In this document: positions 38,979-48,357 of the stretch, piece by piece | Layout of the letters: every line of letters starts with the position of its first letter | How positions within the stretch are numbered: the first letter of the stretch is position 1 | From: Candidatus Ornithospirochaeta stercorigallinarum | GTDB taxonomy: Bacteria > Spirochaetota > Spirochaetia > Sphaerochaetales > Sphaerochaetaceae | Direction of reading: 5' to 3' | Length of the DNA: 52,829 nt | NCBI GenBank assembly: GCA_018711525.1 | Contig: DVIF01000069.1 | Span: forward strand, 1 to 52,829 | Notes under the pieces: model-generated | Seen by the model: only the letters and a program-made list of their open reading frames with translations | Told to the model about the DNA's origin: nothing | Databases searched by the model: none | Program-made: the position numbers and the translations under genes

Positions 38979-39038
38979 AATCCCATATTAGCAAATGTGA
39001 TATACTTTGGAATATACATCTTTGAAAAGGAGAACACC

Positions 39039-39458
39039 ATGGGAGAGGAAAAAAAGGAAATCATGGAAAAGAAGAAGGAGGTTCCTGCTCTTACAGAGAA
39101 AAAGAAGGTCCCTGCGGTGAAGAAAGAAGAGAAGAAAGACCTCATGAAAAAGGATACGGAGAAGAAACTTCCCCTTGTAAAGGAAGAGAAAGACCTTGTC
39201 GAGGAGATAATCGAAGATGACGGGGAAAAGGAAGTCAGAGCAAAGACGAAACAGGTCAGATACATCTTCAAAAGCGAGAACGGCTGGTTCGAGAAGGAAA
39301 GGGACAATGTGAGGGTCACAAAGTACTACAAGACGCAGAAGGAAGCCATAGATGCGGCAAAGGCGCATATAAAGAACTCAGGTCTTCCCGGCTCGATAGT
39401 AATACAGAGCAAAAGAGGGAGGATCAGAGCAAACAGCAAGGTAAGTGCTAAGAAGTAA
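39039..39458 (+). CDS. Lys/Glu-rich protein with C-terminal DUF2188-like domain
   Basis: N-terminal K/E-rich tract, C-terminal 'GWFEKERDNVRVTKYYKTQKEAIDAAKAHIKNSGLPGSIVIQSKRGRIR'; SD aaaggag. Confidence 0.7.
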   Translation: MGEEKKEIMEKKKEVPALTEKKKVPAVKKEEKKDLMKKDTEKKLPLVKEEKDLVEEIIEDDGEKEVRAKTKQVRYIFKSENGWFEKERDNVRVTKYYKTQKEAIDAAKAHIKNSGLPGSIVIQSKRGRIRANSKVSAKK

Positions 39459-40563
39459 TCATCTTCTTCAATGCATCATATGCTTCATTAGCCCTCTGCA
39501 TCTGAGCATTCGCAAAGGATGTGAACGAGGGATCAAGGCCTAATGAGGATATCCTGTCGGGATGGAAGCGCTGTACGATATCCTTATAGGCCTTCTGTAT
39601 CTCATCCCTTGTCGCACCTTTCTTAAGGCCGAGCACTTCAAGATAGCGCTCCTCATCGCTTTTCTCCTCTTCATTCATCAATGAATCATAATATGAGAAG
39701 AACACCTCCCTCTGGCTGTCCGTATCTGAAAAGCCATCGAGATACCATGCAAAATCCAGAGGGGTCAAGACAAGACCGTAATCTGAATATGATTCTCCCC
39801 CGAAATTCGGATGGCTGAGTGCAAACGATGACTTATGCTTGTCGATGGAATAAATGAAATCCTTCCTCTTATCCCTCTCCTGCATGACTTCTATGATGCT
39901 CATGTAATCGACTATGTTGAAAATCTCCAGGCCGGCATGCATGGCAAAAGATGAGAGCATGGTAAGATATCCTATGATCGCCTCCTTCTTGTCCTTGGAG
40001 ACCTCATGCACGTAATCATAGGAGCCGAGATTCAGATACCTCAGAGCCCCGACATCCACCAGTTCCGTCGTCTTGAGGGAGATGGATAGCGAGAACTCCC
40101 CTTCCCCATACGCCTTATATGAAAGATTCAGACGGAGTGCATCGATTTTGAATGTCCTTAAGGAGAGAAGATATCTTGCCCTGCCTTTCTCATCCCGCCT
40201 TATCTCAGTCTTCTCCAGCGGATAGTTCTCCCTCTCTCCATAGAAAAGGGAAGGCTTCACATCATATCCTGCTTCCTTTATGAGGAAGAGCACCTTCTTC
40301 AAAGTGAACTTAGGGCATGGAAGCCTGTCAAGCTCATATGTCTCATAGAGCTCCTCCTCTTTGAAGAATGTCTTATTCACCCGCACAATCCTCACATACA
40401 ACCGGAAGACATCCCCCTTGATGACAGCCTCGAAGAGCTCGGCACTGCGCCTCTTGTTGTCGACTTCCACCTCGACCTCCATCCTCTCTACCGCTTTAAC
40501 GCTTATCGCGGAAAGGCTGTGCTCAAAACGACTCCTAAGTTTCTCCTCAAAGCTCTTGTCCAT
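39448..40563 (-). CDS. Protein with C-terminal J-domain
   Basis: C-terminal 'YLEVLGLKKGATRDEIQKAYKDIVQRFHPDRI...ANEAYDAL' with HPD; start revised to MDKSFEEK at 40563. Confidence 0.8.
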   Translation of the reverse strand: MDKSFEEKLRSRFEHSLSAISVKAVERMEVEVEVDNKRRSAELFEAVIKGDVFRLYVRIVRVNKTFFKEEELYETYELDRLPCPKFTLKKVLFLIKEAGYDVKPSLFYGERENYPLEKTEIRRDEKGRARYLLSLRTFKIDALRLNLSYKAYGEGEFSLSISLKTTELVDVGALRYLNLGSYDYVHEVSKDKKEAIIGYLTMLSSFAMHAGLEIFNIVDYMSIIEVMQERDKRKDFIYSIDKHKSSFALSHPNFGGESYSDYGLVLTPLDFAWYLDGFSDTDSQREVFFSYYDSLMNEEEKSDEERYLEVLGLKKGATRDEIQKAYKDIVQRFHPDRISSLGLDPSFTSFANAQMQRANEAYDALKKMITS

Positions 40564-40570
40564 ACCTAAG

Positions 40571-40599
40571 ATTGTATATGAGGAAAACATTGAAAGCAA
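40571..40599 (-). promoter_or_regulatory. Predicted promoter TTGCTT-N17-TACAAT, 7 nt from J-domain gene ATG
   Basis: Minus strand TTGCTTtcaatgttttcctcataTACAATcttaggtATG. Confidence 0.65.
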
Positions 40600-40722
40600 A
40601 GGGAAAAACCGCATAGTCATCATTAACTACCTTGTTCTTTTAGATAGTTAGAACCATCCAGGAAATCAAAATAGGGAATATTGACTCTTGTCCTCCCGTT
40701 TCAGAGCCCTTAGAGTCATGGT

Positions 40723-41379
40723 ATGAGTTGGCTTGAAAGGAAAATACCCCTCCCATCATACGCAAATCCCGTTGATGAGAGGATCAATACGGATACGCAT
40801 CTTGTAGGAACACTTCTTGCGATGCTCGGCCTCCTGGTGACGCTGGCATGCATCAGGGACATTCACAGCATCAGGTTCAGGACGGGCATGGTGGTCTATG
40901 CGCTCTCAAACATACTTCTCTATCTTTCTTCCACACTCTACCACGGCATGAGAAGGGGGAATGCGAAGAGGTTTTTCAGGATACTCGACCACAGCAGCAT
41001 CTATATCCTGATTGCAGGAACCTACACCCCCATATTGATGTATATCGGGACAAGGGAATGCTACATGCTTCTTGCCTTCATGTATCTGATCGTAGCTTCA
41101 GGCATCACAGTGACGATACTCTTCTGGGAGAAGCTGAAGGTCGTACATGTCATCCTCTATCTCATCATGGGATGGCTCTGCGTCTTCTTCTCAGCCGACA
41201 TATTCCCTTTCATTCCGTCCGGGATTGTGAAATTCCTCCTCCTCGGAGGACTGAGCTATACATTCGGACTCGTATTCTATGCAGTGAAGAAGATTCCGCA
41301 CTACCATGGGATCTGGCATGTATTCGTACTGCTTGGCTCCATATTCTTCTACGTTGGAATCCTTTTATACCTCACCTGA
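40723..41379 (+). CDS. Hemolysin III / PAQR family membrane protein
   Basis: 'NTDTHLVGTLLAMLGLL', 'STLYHGMRR', 'RILDHSSIYILIAGTYTPI'. Confidence 0.92.
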   Translation: MSWLERKIPLPSYANPVDERINTDTHLVGTLLAMLGLLVTLACIRDIHSIRFRTGMVVYALSNILLYLSSTLYHGMRRGNAKRFFRILDHSSIYILIAGTYTPILMYIGTRECYMLLAFMYLIVASGITVTILFWEKLKVVHVILYLIMGWLCVFFSADIFPFIPSGIVKFLLLGGLSYTFGLVFYAVKKIPHYHGIWHVFVLLGSIFFYVGILLYLT

Positions 41380-42475
41380 TGTCAGCAATCGAAGAGCCTT
41401 CGTGGAAGCGGCATGGAATCATTGCAGAGTATTCCTTCTTCTTGTAATCGGGATCTTTAATCATGCTCATGAGGCGCTCTGCGACAACCCTGCCCATCTC
41501 ATGGCTCTGGCTGATAGTGCAGGTGATGCCCTCCTTGTCATAGTCTTCAAAAGAGTAGTCGAAGCACACTACCGAGATATCCTTTCCTATCTCCAGGTTG
41601 TGCTTTCCCAGTGTCTCCTTCAAAGCCTCATAGAGCATCACATTGCAGCAGCAGACGGCGGTGCACTTCGGCACTGATTTTAGGAACGACCAGATCAACT
41701 TCTCAAGCCTTTCCTCCCCTTCAAGGTCCCTGGTAAGGAAGAATCTGACATAGTCATCGTCGAATGTGCAGCCGTGCTTGAATATCGATTTGGCATATCC
41801 CAGATACTTCTTCACCCCCTGGTAGTTGTCATAGAGGAAAAGCCCTGCGATGTTCTGATGCCCTTTCATGCAGAGTGCGCTTATAAGGTCCTCTGCCGCA
41901 GCCTCATCATCGTTGAGTATCTTGGGATAGCTGGTTTCGCTGTAGTAGTTGTTATAGAAGATGAACGGGACGTTCTTCTGATAGATTGATGTATATATAT
42001 CCAGATTCGGATTCGCCATGCTTGCCTTGACTCCGTCTATGATGATTCCATCAAATCCCTGACGGCACGAAAGAAGGCATCTGCGCTCATTTGAGAGCTT
42101 GTTATCGGTATAGAATATCCTGATATCCACCTTCTCATCCTTGAAATAGTCCTTCACGGAGGAAATCAGGGTCGAATTAGCACCTCTGTCCTTTCCCTGT
42201 ATTATTATGGCTATCCTGTAATCCGCCGAGCTGTCTATCGAGCTCAGGGAGAGTGCCATCTGCTTGTCGAAGTACGTCCCTCCCCCATGTATCGCATACA
42301 CAAGCCCCTTGTCCTCCAGGGCCTTGATCGCACGTCGTACGGTCTCACGGCATACCGAAAGACGCTTCGTGAGGAAGATCTCACTCGGAAGCTTAGTGTT
42401 GGATGTGAACTTGTTCTGGTCGATGTATGTCAGCAGATAGTCAAGTACAATCTTCTGCTTTGAATTTTTCGCCAT
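41372..42475 (-). CDS. GntR-type HTH / LacI-type ligand-binding transcriptional regulator (AraR-like architecture)
   Basis: 'KLPSEIFLTKRLSVCRETVRRAIKALEDKGLVYAIHGGGTYF' wHTH plus periplasmic-binding-like C-terminus. Confidence 0.9.
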   Translation of the reverse strand: MAKNSKQKIVLDYLLTYIDQNKFTSNTKLPSEIFLTKRLSVCRETVRRAIKALEDKGLVYAIHGGGTYFDKQMALSLSSIDSSADYRIAIIIQGKDRGANSTLISSVKDYFKDEKVDIRIFYTDNKLSNERRCLLSCRQGFDGIIIDGVKASMANPNLDIYTSIYQKNVPFIFYNNYYSETSYPKILNDDEAAAEDLISALCMKGHQNIAGLFLYDNYQGVKKYLGYAKSIFKHGCTFDDDYVRFFLTRDLEGEERLEKLIWSFLKSVPKCTAVCCCNVMLYEALKETLGKHNLEIGKDISVVCFDYSFEDYDKEGITCTISQSHEMGRVVAERLMSMIKDPDYKKKEYSAMIPCRFHEGSSIADIR

Positions 42476-43952
42476 GACGGACTCTCCTTTCTGAATAGTA
42501 TTTCTCTCTTATTATCAATGCAACCACAACGGTCAATATGAATATAAGGATAAGCGATGATAGGCTTTCAAAGAATATCTTCGGAGACCCACCCGATAGG
42601 ATAAGCGAACGACGGAAATTCTCTTCCATGGTATCACCGAGGACAAGCCCCAGAAGCACAGGCACAACGGGATACTCAAGCTTGAGCAGCACATATGAAG
42701 CAAGTGAGAAGAAAACTGCTATGAACACATCGGCAATGGAGGAATTCACACAGAACGAGCCTGCAAAACAGAAAACGACGATCAAAGGTGTCAGTATCTG
42801 CATGGGGACACGCACAACCCTGGCGAAGACGGATGTAAGGAAACGCCCCTGCACATACATGAAGATGTTGATGAAGATCATGCCGATCAGGATTGCGTAT
42901 ACAGTCGCACCATGGTCCAGAAAGAGCGTAGGTCCGGGGGTGAGGTTGTTTATCATCAGGGCGCCGAGAAGGACGGCCACGCATGCATCCCCGGGGATAC
43001 CAAGGGTCAGCAGGGGAATCAGTGTCGCCCCTGTTACGGCATTGTTTGCAGTCTCTGCAGCTGCTATGCCTTCGATGGAGCCCTTTCCGAACTCCTCCGG
43101 GTGTTTTGATATGTTCCTTGCATTATTGTAGCTGAAGAAGGATGCCTCGGATGCCCCCGTTCCTGGGATTATGCCGACGACCACCCCTATCAGTGCAGAT
43201 AGAAGCGAAGGAAGGGCGATCTTCCTATAGTCCTCCCTTTTAAGCTTCCAGCTCTCATCTGCTTTGAGGCAGGTTTTAAATCCGCTGTTTCCTTCCCCCC
43301 CTTTCTTGAGAGCCTCACTCAGGGCAAAGAGCCCGATGAGGCAGATTGTGATATCGAAACCCGAATAGAGGTTTATATTGCCGAAGATGTATCTGGTCGT
43401 ACCGGTCATGGGATCGAGCCCGATCAGTGAGATGAAAAGCCCGATTGAGCCCGATATGATTCCCTTCTTAAGGCTTTTTCCAGACACCCCCGCTATGATT
43501 GTAAGACCAAGCAGGCAGATGAGGAAGTAATCGGGAGAGCCGAGGTTATCTGCCAAAGCCGCGACCTGAGGTGCGAACAATAGAAGCACGACTGCAGAGA
43601 AAAGACCTCCGAATGTCGATGCTGTGAGTGCGACATGCAACGCCTTCCTGCCCTGGCCTTTCATGCTCATAGGATATCCATCGAGCATTGTGGCTGTCGC
43701 ATGAGGGGTCCCGGGGGTTCCGATGAGAACAGCAGAGATGCTTCCACCATAACTGCCCGCACAGTACATGCCCAAAAGGAACATGAATGATGGAATCGGA
43801 GGAAGGGAGTATGTGAACGGAAGGAATATTACGATGCTAAGAAGTACGGTAAGTCCAGGAATGGCCCCGAACACCATTCCCAGAAAGAGTCCGATGTTCA
43901 TATAAAGGAAGCTCTCGATGTTGAATAACAGTCCCAACGCCTCTACTATCAT
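42441..43952 (-). CDS. tctA: Tripartite tricarboxylate transporter large permease TctA
   Basis: 'GMVFGAIPGLTVLLSIVIFLPFTY', 'GSISAVLIGTPGTPHATATMLDGYPM', 'GIIPGTGASEASFFSY'. Confidence 0.95.
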   Translation of the reverse strand: MIVEALGLLFNIESFLYMNIGLFLGMVFGAIPGLTVLLSIVIFLPFTYSLPPIPSFMFLLGMYCAGSYGGSISAVLIGTPGTPHATATMLDGYPMSMKGQGRKALHVALTASTFGGLFSAVVLLLFAPQVAALADNLGSPDYFLICLLGLTIIAGVSGKSLKKGIISGSIGLFISLIGLDPMTGTTRYIFGNINLYSGFDITICLIGLFALSEALKKGGEGNSGFKTCLKADESWKLKREDYRKIALPSLLSALIGVVVGIIPGTGASEASFFSYNNARNISKHPEEFGKGSIEGIAAAETANNAVTGATLIPLLTLGIPGDACVAVLLGALMINNLTPGPTLFLDHGATVYAILIGMIFINIFMYVQGRFLTSVFARVVRVPMQILTPLIVVFCFAGSFCVNSSIADVFIAVFFSLASYVLLKLEYPVVPVLLGLVLGDTMEENFRRSLILSGGSPKIFFESLSSLILIFILTVVVALIIREKYYSERRVRHGEKFKAEDCT

Positions 43953-44426
43953 CTAGAACCTCGCATTCAATAGATGTATGAAAAGAAAGCTTATCAGGAG
44001 GGAAAGCAGAGCGATGATGATGAAATACCTCCCCTTCCTGCACCCCAGTAGGAATGCATACAAGAGGGAAAACAACACAGAAGAGATCGCAAAGCCCATC
44101 AGAGGAATCAAAAAGGCATATGAAAGCATGAGGAGGAATATCAGGAGCGTCCTCAGCTCCTCGGAAAGCACTATGAAGACCTTTCTCCTCTCCTTCCCCA
44201 TTGCCATGAGCACAATCTCCTTTACAAGCATGTAAAGCGAGAGTACAAGAATCGTGCATAGCACAATAAACGGAAGCGTCCTGGCATTCACCCCCGCAGA
44301 GGAACCTACATAAACCTCATCATCCATCGTAAGAAGGAAGAAAAGCGAGAGTGCGATGAAGAGAACGGAGCCTGCAAGGTCCGGAGAGAAAGAGATAACG
44401 GCACGGCCCTTTTCATCTCTCTTCAT
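43953..44426 (-). CDS. tctB: Tripartite tricarboxylate transporter small permease TctB
   Basis: 4-TM small protein between TctA and TctC; start likely MKRDEKGRAVISF. Confidence 0.8.
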   Translation of the reverse strand: MKRDEKGRAVISFSPDLAGSVLFIALSLFFLLTMDDEVYVGSSAGVNARTLPFIVLCTILVLSLYMLVKEIVLMAMGKERRKVFIVLSEELRTLLIFLLMLSYAFLIPLMGFAISSVLFSLLYAFLLGCRKGRYFIIIALLSLLISFLFIHLLNARF

Positions 44427-45387
44427 CCAAGGCTCCTTTGACAATCTTTGAAACATTCGAGATATGCGCATCATAATCATGGCCGACCATCGGGTCCATC
44501 TCGATCATGAGTGTCTCATACAATGCCTTCACATCCTCTTCGGATAAAGCCGAAAGATATGCCTTCTGCAATCTCTCTATTATCCCGGCATCCGTTCCCT
44601 TTCTCACAAAAAGAGCACATGTGTTCGGATAATACGTATCATATCCGAGCTCTGAGAGTGACGGCACAGACTCAAAAGGATGACTGTCCGAACGTTTTCC
44701 ATCGAAAACCAGGATTGGCGTGAGCGATGAGTCCTCTACTGCGCTTGCAGCCTGGCTCTGATGGGAGACAGAGAGGACGGTCTCCCCTTTTGCAGCCGCA
44801 CGCACCGCAAGATTCGCCCCATTGTAGTTTATCAAATCATATTCAAGTCCGATTTCATCAAAGAGAGCCCTCACCAGAAACGCCTCGGCCCCGGAGACAC
44901 CGTTCACAGCAACCGTAATCCTGTTGTTCCTGCCATACTCGATGAGTCCTGAGAGGTCGTCTATACCGGTCTTCGAGTTTGCAGCAAGCACCATTATCGA
45001 ACTGTATAGGTTGATGACAGGCTCAAAATCATCATAGGTGAACCTGATCACACCCGGGTCCTCGACATACGGGGATATGGCGAATCCCCCTTCCCCTCCA
45101 AGTATCAGCTCATTTATGTCATCGGAATGGAGATAGTTCGTAAGAGCGACATTCCCACCTGCTCCAAGCTCATTTGAAGCGATGACCGGCACACCAAGCT
45201 CCTTCTCAAGATGAGGAGCTAGACTCCTGTTCACTATGTCGGCCACTCCCCCCACAGCCCAAGGGCAGATCACCGTAACCTCTTCTTCCGGCCATAGAGA
45301 AGGATCTGCAGATTCCTTTTGAGGCATTGCAGCAAGGGAGGACAGCATGAATAGGAAAAACAGGGAAATCAGAGCGGTCTTCTTCAT
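44413..45387 (-). CDS. tctC: Tripartite tricarboxylate transporter substrate-binding protein TctC
   Basis: Signal peptide; 'VTVICPWAVGGVADIVNRSLAPHLEKELGVPVIASNELGAGGNVA'. Confidence 0.93.
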   Translation of the reverse strand: MKKTALISLFFLFMLSSLAAMPQKESADPSLWPEEEVTVICPWAVGGVADIVNRSLAPHLEKELGVPVIASNELGAGGNVALTNYLHSDDINELILGGEGGFAISPYVEDPGVIRFTYDDFEPVINLYSSIMVLAANSKTGIDDLSGLIEYGRNNRITVAVNGVSGAEAFLVRALFDEIGLEYDLINYNGANLAVRAAAKGETVLSVSHQSQAASAVEDSSLTPILVFDGKRSDSHPFESVPSLSELGYDTYYPNTCALFVRKGTDAGIIERLQKAYLSALSEEDVKALYETLMIEMDPMVGHDYDAHISNVSKIVKGALDEER

Positions 45388-45418
45388 AGCATCTCCACGC
45401 TTTAATACAAATACAAAA

Positions 45419-45430
45419 TAGACAAGTTTT
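45419..45430 (-). promoter_or_regulatory. Candidate operator 1 (AAACTTGTCT, minus orientation)
   Basis: + strand TAGACAAGTTTT; shared 10-mer with copies at 45462 and 45491. Confidence 0.6.
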
Positions 45431-45461
45431 CATTCAATACAATAACTCGTATTAAAAAAAT

Positions 45462-45472
45462 AAACTTGTCTA
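45462..45472 (+). promoter_or_regulatory. Candidate operator 2 (AAACTTGTCTA)
   Basis: Adjacent to TATAAT (minus strand, 45475..45480). Confidence 0.6.
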
Positions 45473-45474
45473 TT

Positions 45475-45480
45475 ATTATA
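45475..45480 (-). promoter_or_regulatory. Candidate TATAAT -10 of tctC operon
   Basis: Minus strand TATAAT between operator copies 2 and 3. Confidence 0.5.
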
Positions 45481-45489
45481 CGATTCACT

Positions 45490-45500
45490 AAAACTTGTCT
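45490..45500 (+). promoter_or_regulatory. Candidate operator 3 (AAAACTTGTCT)
   Basis: Overlaps expected -35 position. Confidence 0.6.
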
Positions 45501-45513
45501 GCTATTCCTTCCA

Positions 45514-46323
45514 TCAGCCTCTTTTGAGCAAGACTCTCACAAAAGAGAAAAGCATGAACACTATGAGGTTCACACTCACTATGCTTGCTCCAACAGGTGT
45601 CCCAAGGCCATATGAGAGGCTTATGCCTGCCATGAATGAGACGACGGATATGACGGCACTGGATATCGTGACGGCCTTATATGTCTTGAACACCCTCATC
45701 GCAGTAAGAGGCGGAAATATTATGAGGGCGCTTATCAGAAGAGAGCCCAGCATCCTCATTCCAAGCACAATGGTGAGGGCGGAAAGTATTGCAAGCATCA
45801 GGGAATAGCGCTCTGTATGGATTCCGCTTGCACGGGAGAACGACTGGTCGAATGTTATTACGAAAAGCCTCGGATAAAGAAGGATGTAGCAAAGAAGGAC
45901 CAGGGAGGAGAGGATGATGGAAAAAACGGCATCACTCCTTCCCACTGCAAGCAGCGAGCCGAAGAGGAAGTTGTTTATATCTGTATTCGTACCCTTCACA
46001 TAGCTGATCGCCATCACCCCGATTGCAAGGGATGAGGAACTTATGAGGGCAATCATGCTCTCCGAACCTATCCTGCTCTTCTCACTGAGGCGCAGCAAAA
46101 GGATTGCGGCAACAACCACCACAGGAATCGTAACTGCCATCGGAGAAAGTGAGAGCACGCTTGCAATTGCAAGGGCTCCAAAGCCGACATGCGACAGTCC
46201 GTCCCCTATCATTGAAAACCTTCTCAACACCAATGAAACACCTAAAAGTGATGCTGAAAGTGATACTAGAAGCCCCACTATTACCGCCCTCTGCATGAAT
46301 GGATATGAAAACATATCAATCAT
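45514..46323 (-). CDS. znuB: Zinc/manganese ABC transporter permease
   Basis: 'SMIGDGLSHVGFGALAIASVL', ABC-3 family TMs. Confidence 0.9.
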   Translation of the reverse strand: MIDMFSYPFMQRAVIVGLLVSLSASLLGVSLVLRRFSMIGDGLSHVGFGALAIASVLSLSPMAVTIPVVVVAAILLLRLSEKSRIGSESMIALISSSSLAIGVMAISYVKGTNTDINNFLFGSLLAVGRSDAVFSIILSSLVLLCYILLYPRLFVITFDQSFSRASGIHTERYSLMLAILSALTIVLGMRMLGSLLISALIIFPPLTAMRVFKTYKAVTISSAVISVVSFMAGISLSYGLGTPVGASIVSVNLIVFMLFSFVRVLLKRG

Positions 46324-47026
46324 GGTGTCCAGCCTCCTTCAAAAATCTCATTCCCATCTCGCTTTTGAAGTAGTCATCCTTCCTGCCGTAGAAATACCCC
46401 CGTCCCAGATACATCACATGGTCTGTCGAGTTGAGTGCGGGATGGATGTCGTGCGTGACCATTATGATCGTCAGACCATCATCGTTCAGATCATCCACCA
46501 TGCGATAGAACTCACTTGTGGTATGAGGATCTAGCCCGGTTACGGGTTCGTCCAGCAGCAGGAGCTTCTTGCATGCACAGAGGGCACGTGCAAGGAGGAC
46601 CCTCTGCATCTGTCCCCCGGAGAGTTCGGAGAATGATTTTCTTCTGAGATTTTCTATTCCAAGTCTGGAAAGATTTGATAGCGCAATCTTCCTGTCTTCC
46701 TTTGTATAGAAGAATTTATGACTGAGAGAATTTACCCTTCCGCTCAAGACGACCTCTTCAACGCTGGCAGGAAAGCTCTTCTGAGCACTTGACTGCTGCG
46801 GCAGATATCCGATTTCATTCTTTCTGATCTGAGGAGAGAACTCTATCTCCCCCTTTAGGGGTGCATGAAGGGAGAGGATGGCTTTTACAAGAGTGCTCTT
46901 CCCCGCTCCATTTTCTCCAAGGATGCATAGATAATCCCCTTCACTTATGCTGAATGAGATATCCTTCACTATGGCCTCTCCCTCATAGCCGAGATCGATA
47001 TGCTCACCTTTTATCAAAACACTCAA
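46316..47026 (-). CDS. znuC: Zinc ABC transporter ATP-binding protein
   Basis: 'LGENGAGKSTLVKAIL', 'ELSGGQMQRVLLARAL', 'LLLDEPVTGLD'. Confidence 0.92.
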   Translation of the reverse strand: MSVLIKGEHIDLGYEGEAIVKDISFSISEGDYLCILGENGAGKSTLVKAILSLHAPLKGEIEFSPQIRKNEIGYLPQQSSAQKSFPASVEEVVLSGRVNSLSHKFFYTKEDRKIALSNLSRLGIENLRRKSFSELSGGQMQRVLLARALCACKKLLLLDEPVTGLDPHTTSEFYRMVDDLNDDGLTIIMVTHDIHPALNSTDHVMYLGRGYFYGRKDDYFKSEMGMRFLKEAGHHD

Positions 47027-47964
47027 TTGAGCACCTCCTTAAGCACTTCGAGATTTTCCTGCATTATATCCACGTAGGTCACACCCCTCTCAAAATCCCT
47101 GCGGCTTATGTTCTGTGCACTGTTAATCTCATACACCTTGGCTCCAGTCTCCTCCGCAATCAGGGAGGCAAGCAATGTGTTTGAAAGCTCTATATGAAGG
47201 ACGGCAGGAATATTTTCTTCCTTGACCTTGTCGATCAGGAATGCAACCGTCCTCGCACTGGGCTCGGTTCCACTGGCACACCCGGGGAATGCGGCGTAGT
47301 ACGAAAGGGAGAATTCATCTGCGAAATACAAAAGGGAGAAGCGGTCTGCTACAACGATGAGATTCCGCTCTGCATTCCTGACCACATCCTCCATATCATC
47401 CCGGATCTCCAATATGGATTCGATATATGACGAGGCATTCTCTTCATAATACCCTCTGTTTTCGCCATCGATGGAAGAGATAACCACTGCAAGGTCTTTT
47501 ATGATAGCTGCCATGTTCTCAAGGCTTGTCCACACATGCTCATCTTCAAGCTTATGTCCATGCTCATCATGAGCATGGCCATCACTCTGCATCCCCTCCT
47601 TCGTCTCCTCTTCAAGGACAACAGGGGAATGCTCGATGAGAGAAAAGACAGCAACAGAGCCATCCAGGTCGCCAAGGATACGCCTCACCCATTCATCACT
47701 CTCTCCTCCGACATATATGAAGAGATCGCTTGAGAGTATCCTGATTATGTCATCGGGACTCGGCTCCCAGTCATGGACCTCCGAGCCAGGAGGGATGAGC
47801 ATCTGCAGGTCCGCACTATCGGAGACGACCGCACGTGCTGCATCGTAGCAAGGGAAGTTCAGAGCCGTTATCCTGAGTCTTCCTTCATCCTTACCATCTT
47901 CAGCTCTAGAGCAGGAGAAAAGAAGAGGAAGAAGCAACAGGGAGAGAATCAGAAGCTTCCTCAT
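47023..47964 (-). CDS. znuA: Zinc ABC transporter substrate-binding lipoprotein
   Basis: Lipobox LLFSCS; 'GSEVHDWEPSPDDI'; His-rich loop HAHDEHGHKLEDEH. Confidence 0.92.
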   Translation of the reverse strand: MRKLLILSLLLLPLLFSCSRAEDGKDEGRLRITALNFPCYDAARAVVSDSADLQMLIPPGSEVHDWEPSPDDIIRILSSDLFIYVGGESDEWVRRILGDLDGSVAVFSLIEHSPVVLEEETKEGMQSDGHAHDEHGHKLEDEHVWTSLENMAAIIKDLAVVISSIDGENRGYYEENASSYIESILEIRDDMEDVVRNAERNLIVVADRFSLLYFADEFSLSYYAAFPGCASGTEPSARTVAFLIDKVKEENIPAVLHIELSNTLLASLIAEETGAKVYEINSAQNISRRDFERGVTYVDIMQENLEVLKEVLN

Positions 47965-48338
47965 TTCAGACACTCCCTGCACACACCCTTGATCTCAGTA
48001 TCCATCTTGGAAGCGGTGAAACCTGTCTCCGATGCTATTATCCTCAGTATCTCCTCTGTCGCAGATTCCGAAAGATGTATGTACCTGCCACAGTTCCTGC
48101 ATAAGAGATGTATATGCCCAATGCAGCCGTCCTTTCTGTATGAGTAGGTCCTCGAGCGCCCCTTGAGGCTGCATGAGACAAGGCTCTCATCCTTCAAATG
48201 TGCCAGGAGACGGTACATCGTGGATTTCCCGACCTCCGGCAGCGCCTTCTGAAGCTCATCAGCCGTATAGCTGGCATGATTGTTCTCTCTTAGAAAAGAG
48301 AGAAGACTCTCCTTCTGCTTTGTATTATACTCTTTCAC
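47961..48338 (-). CDS. zur: Fur-family regulator, probable Zur (GTG start)
   Basis: 'YTADELQKALPEVGKSTMYRLLAHLKDESLV', 'HIHLLCRNCGRYIHL', 'GVCRECL'; operon with znuABC. Confidence 0.88.
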   Translation of the reverse strand: MKEYNTKQKESLLSFLRENNHASYTADELQKALPEVGKSTMYRLLAHLKDESLVSCSLKGRSRTYSYRKDGCIGHIHLLCRNCGRYIHLSESATEEILRIIASETGFTASKMDTEIKGVCRECLK

Positions 48339-48342
48339 AAAT

Positions 48343-48357
48343 TGAGAATTATTCCCA
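48343..48357 (-). promoter_or_regulatory. Candidate Zur box (7-1-7 inverted repeat) over zur -10
   Basis: + strand TGAGAAT-T-ATTCCCA, 6/7 arm symmetry. Confidence 0.65.

Noticed and set aside
38975-39368. F/S- and L/F-rich minus-strand ORFs opposite 39039..39458
   Set aside because: Artefact of reading an AAG/GAA-rich gene on the opposite strand.
40624-40650. TAACTA...TAGTTA inverted repeat between the J-domain and PAQR genes
   Set aside because: Only 6-bp arms with a 15-nt loop; expected by chance in AT-rich intergenic DNA.
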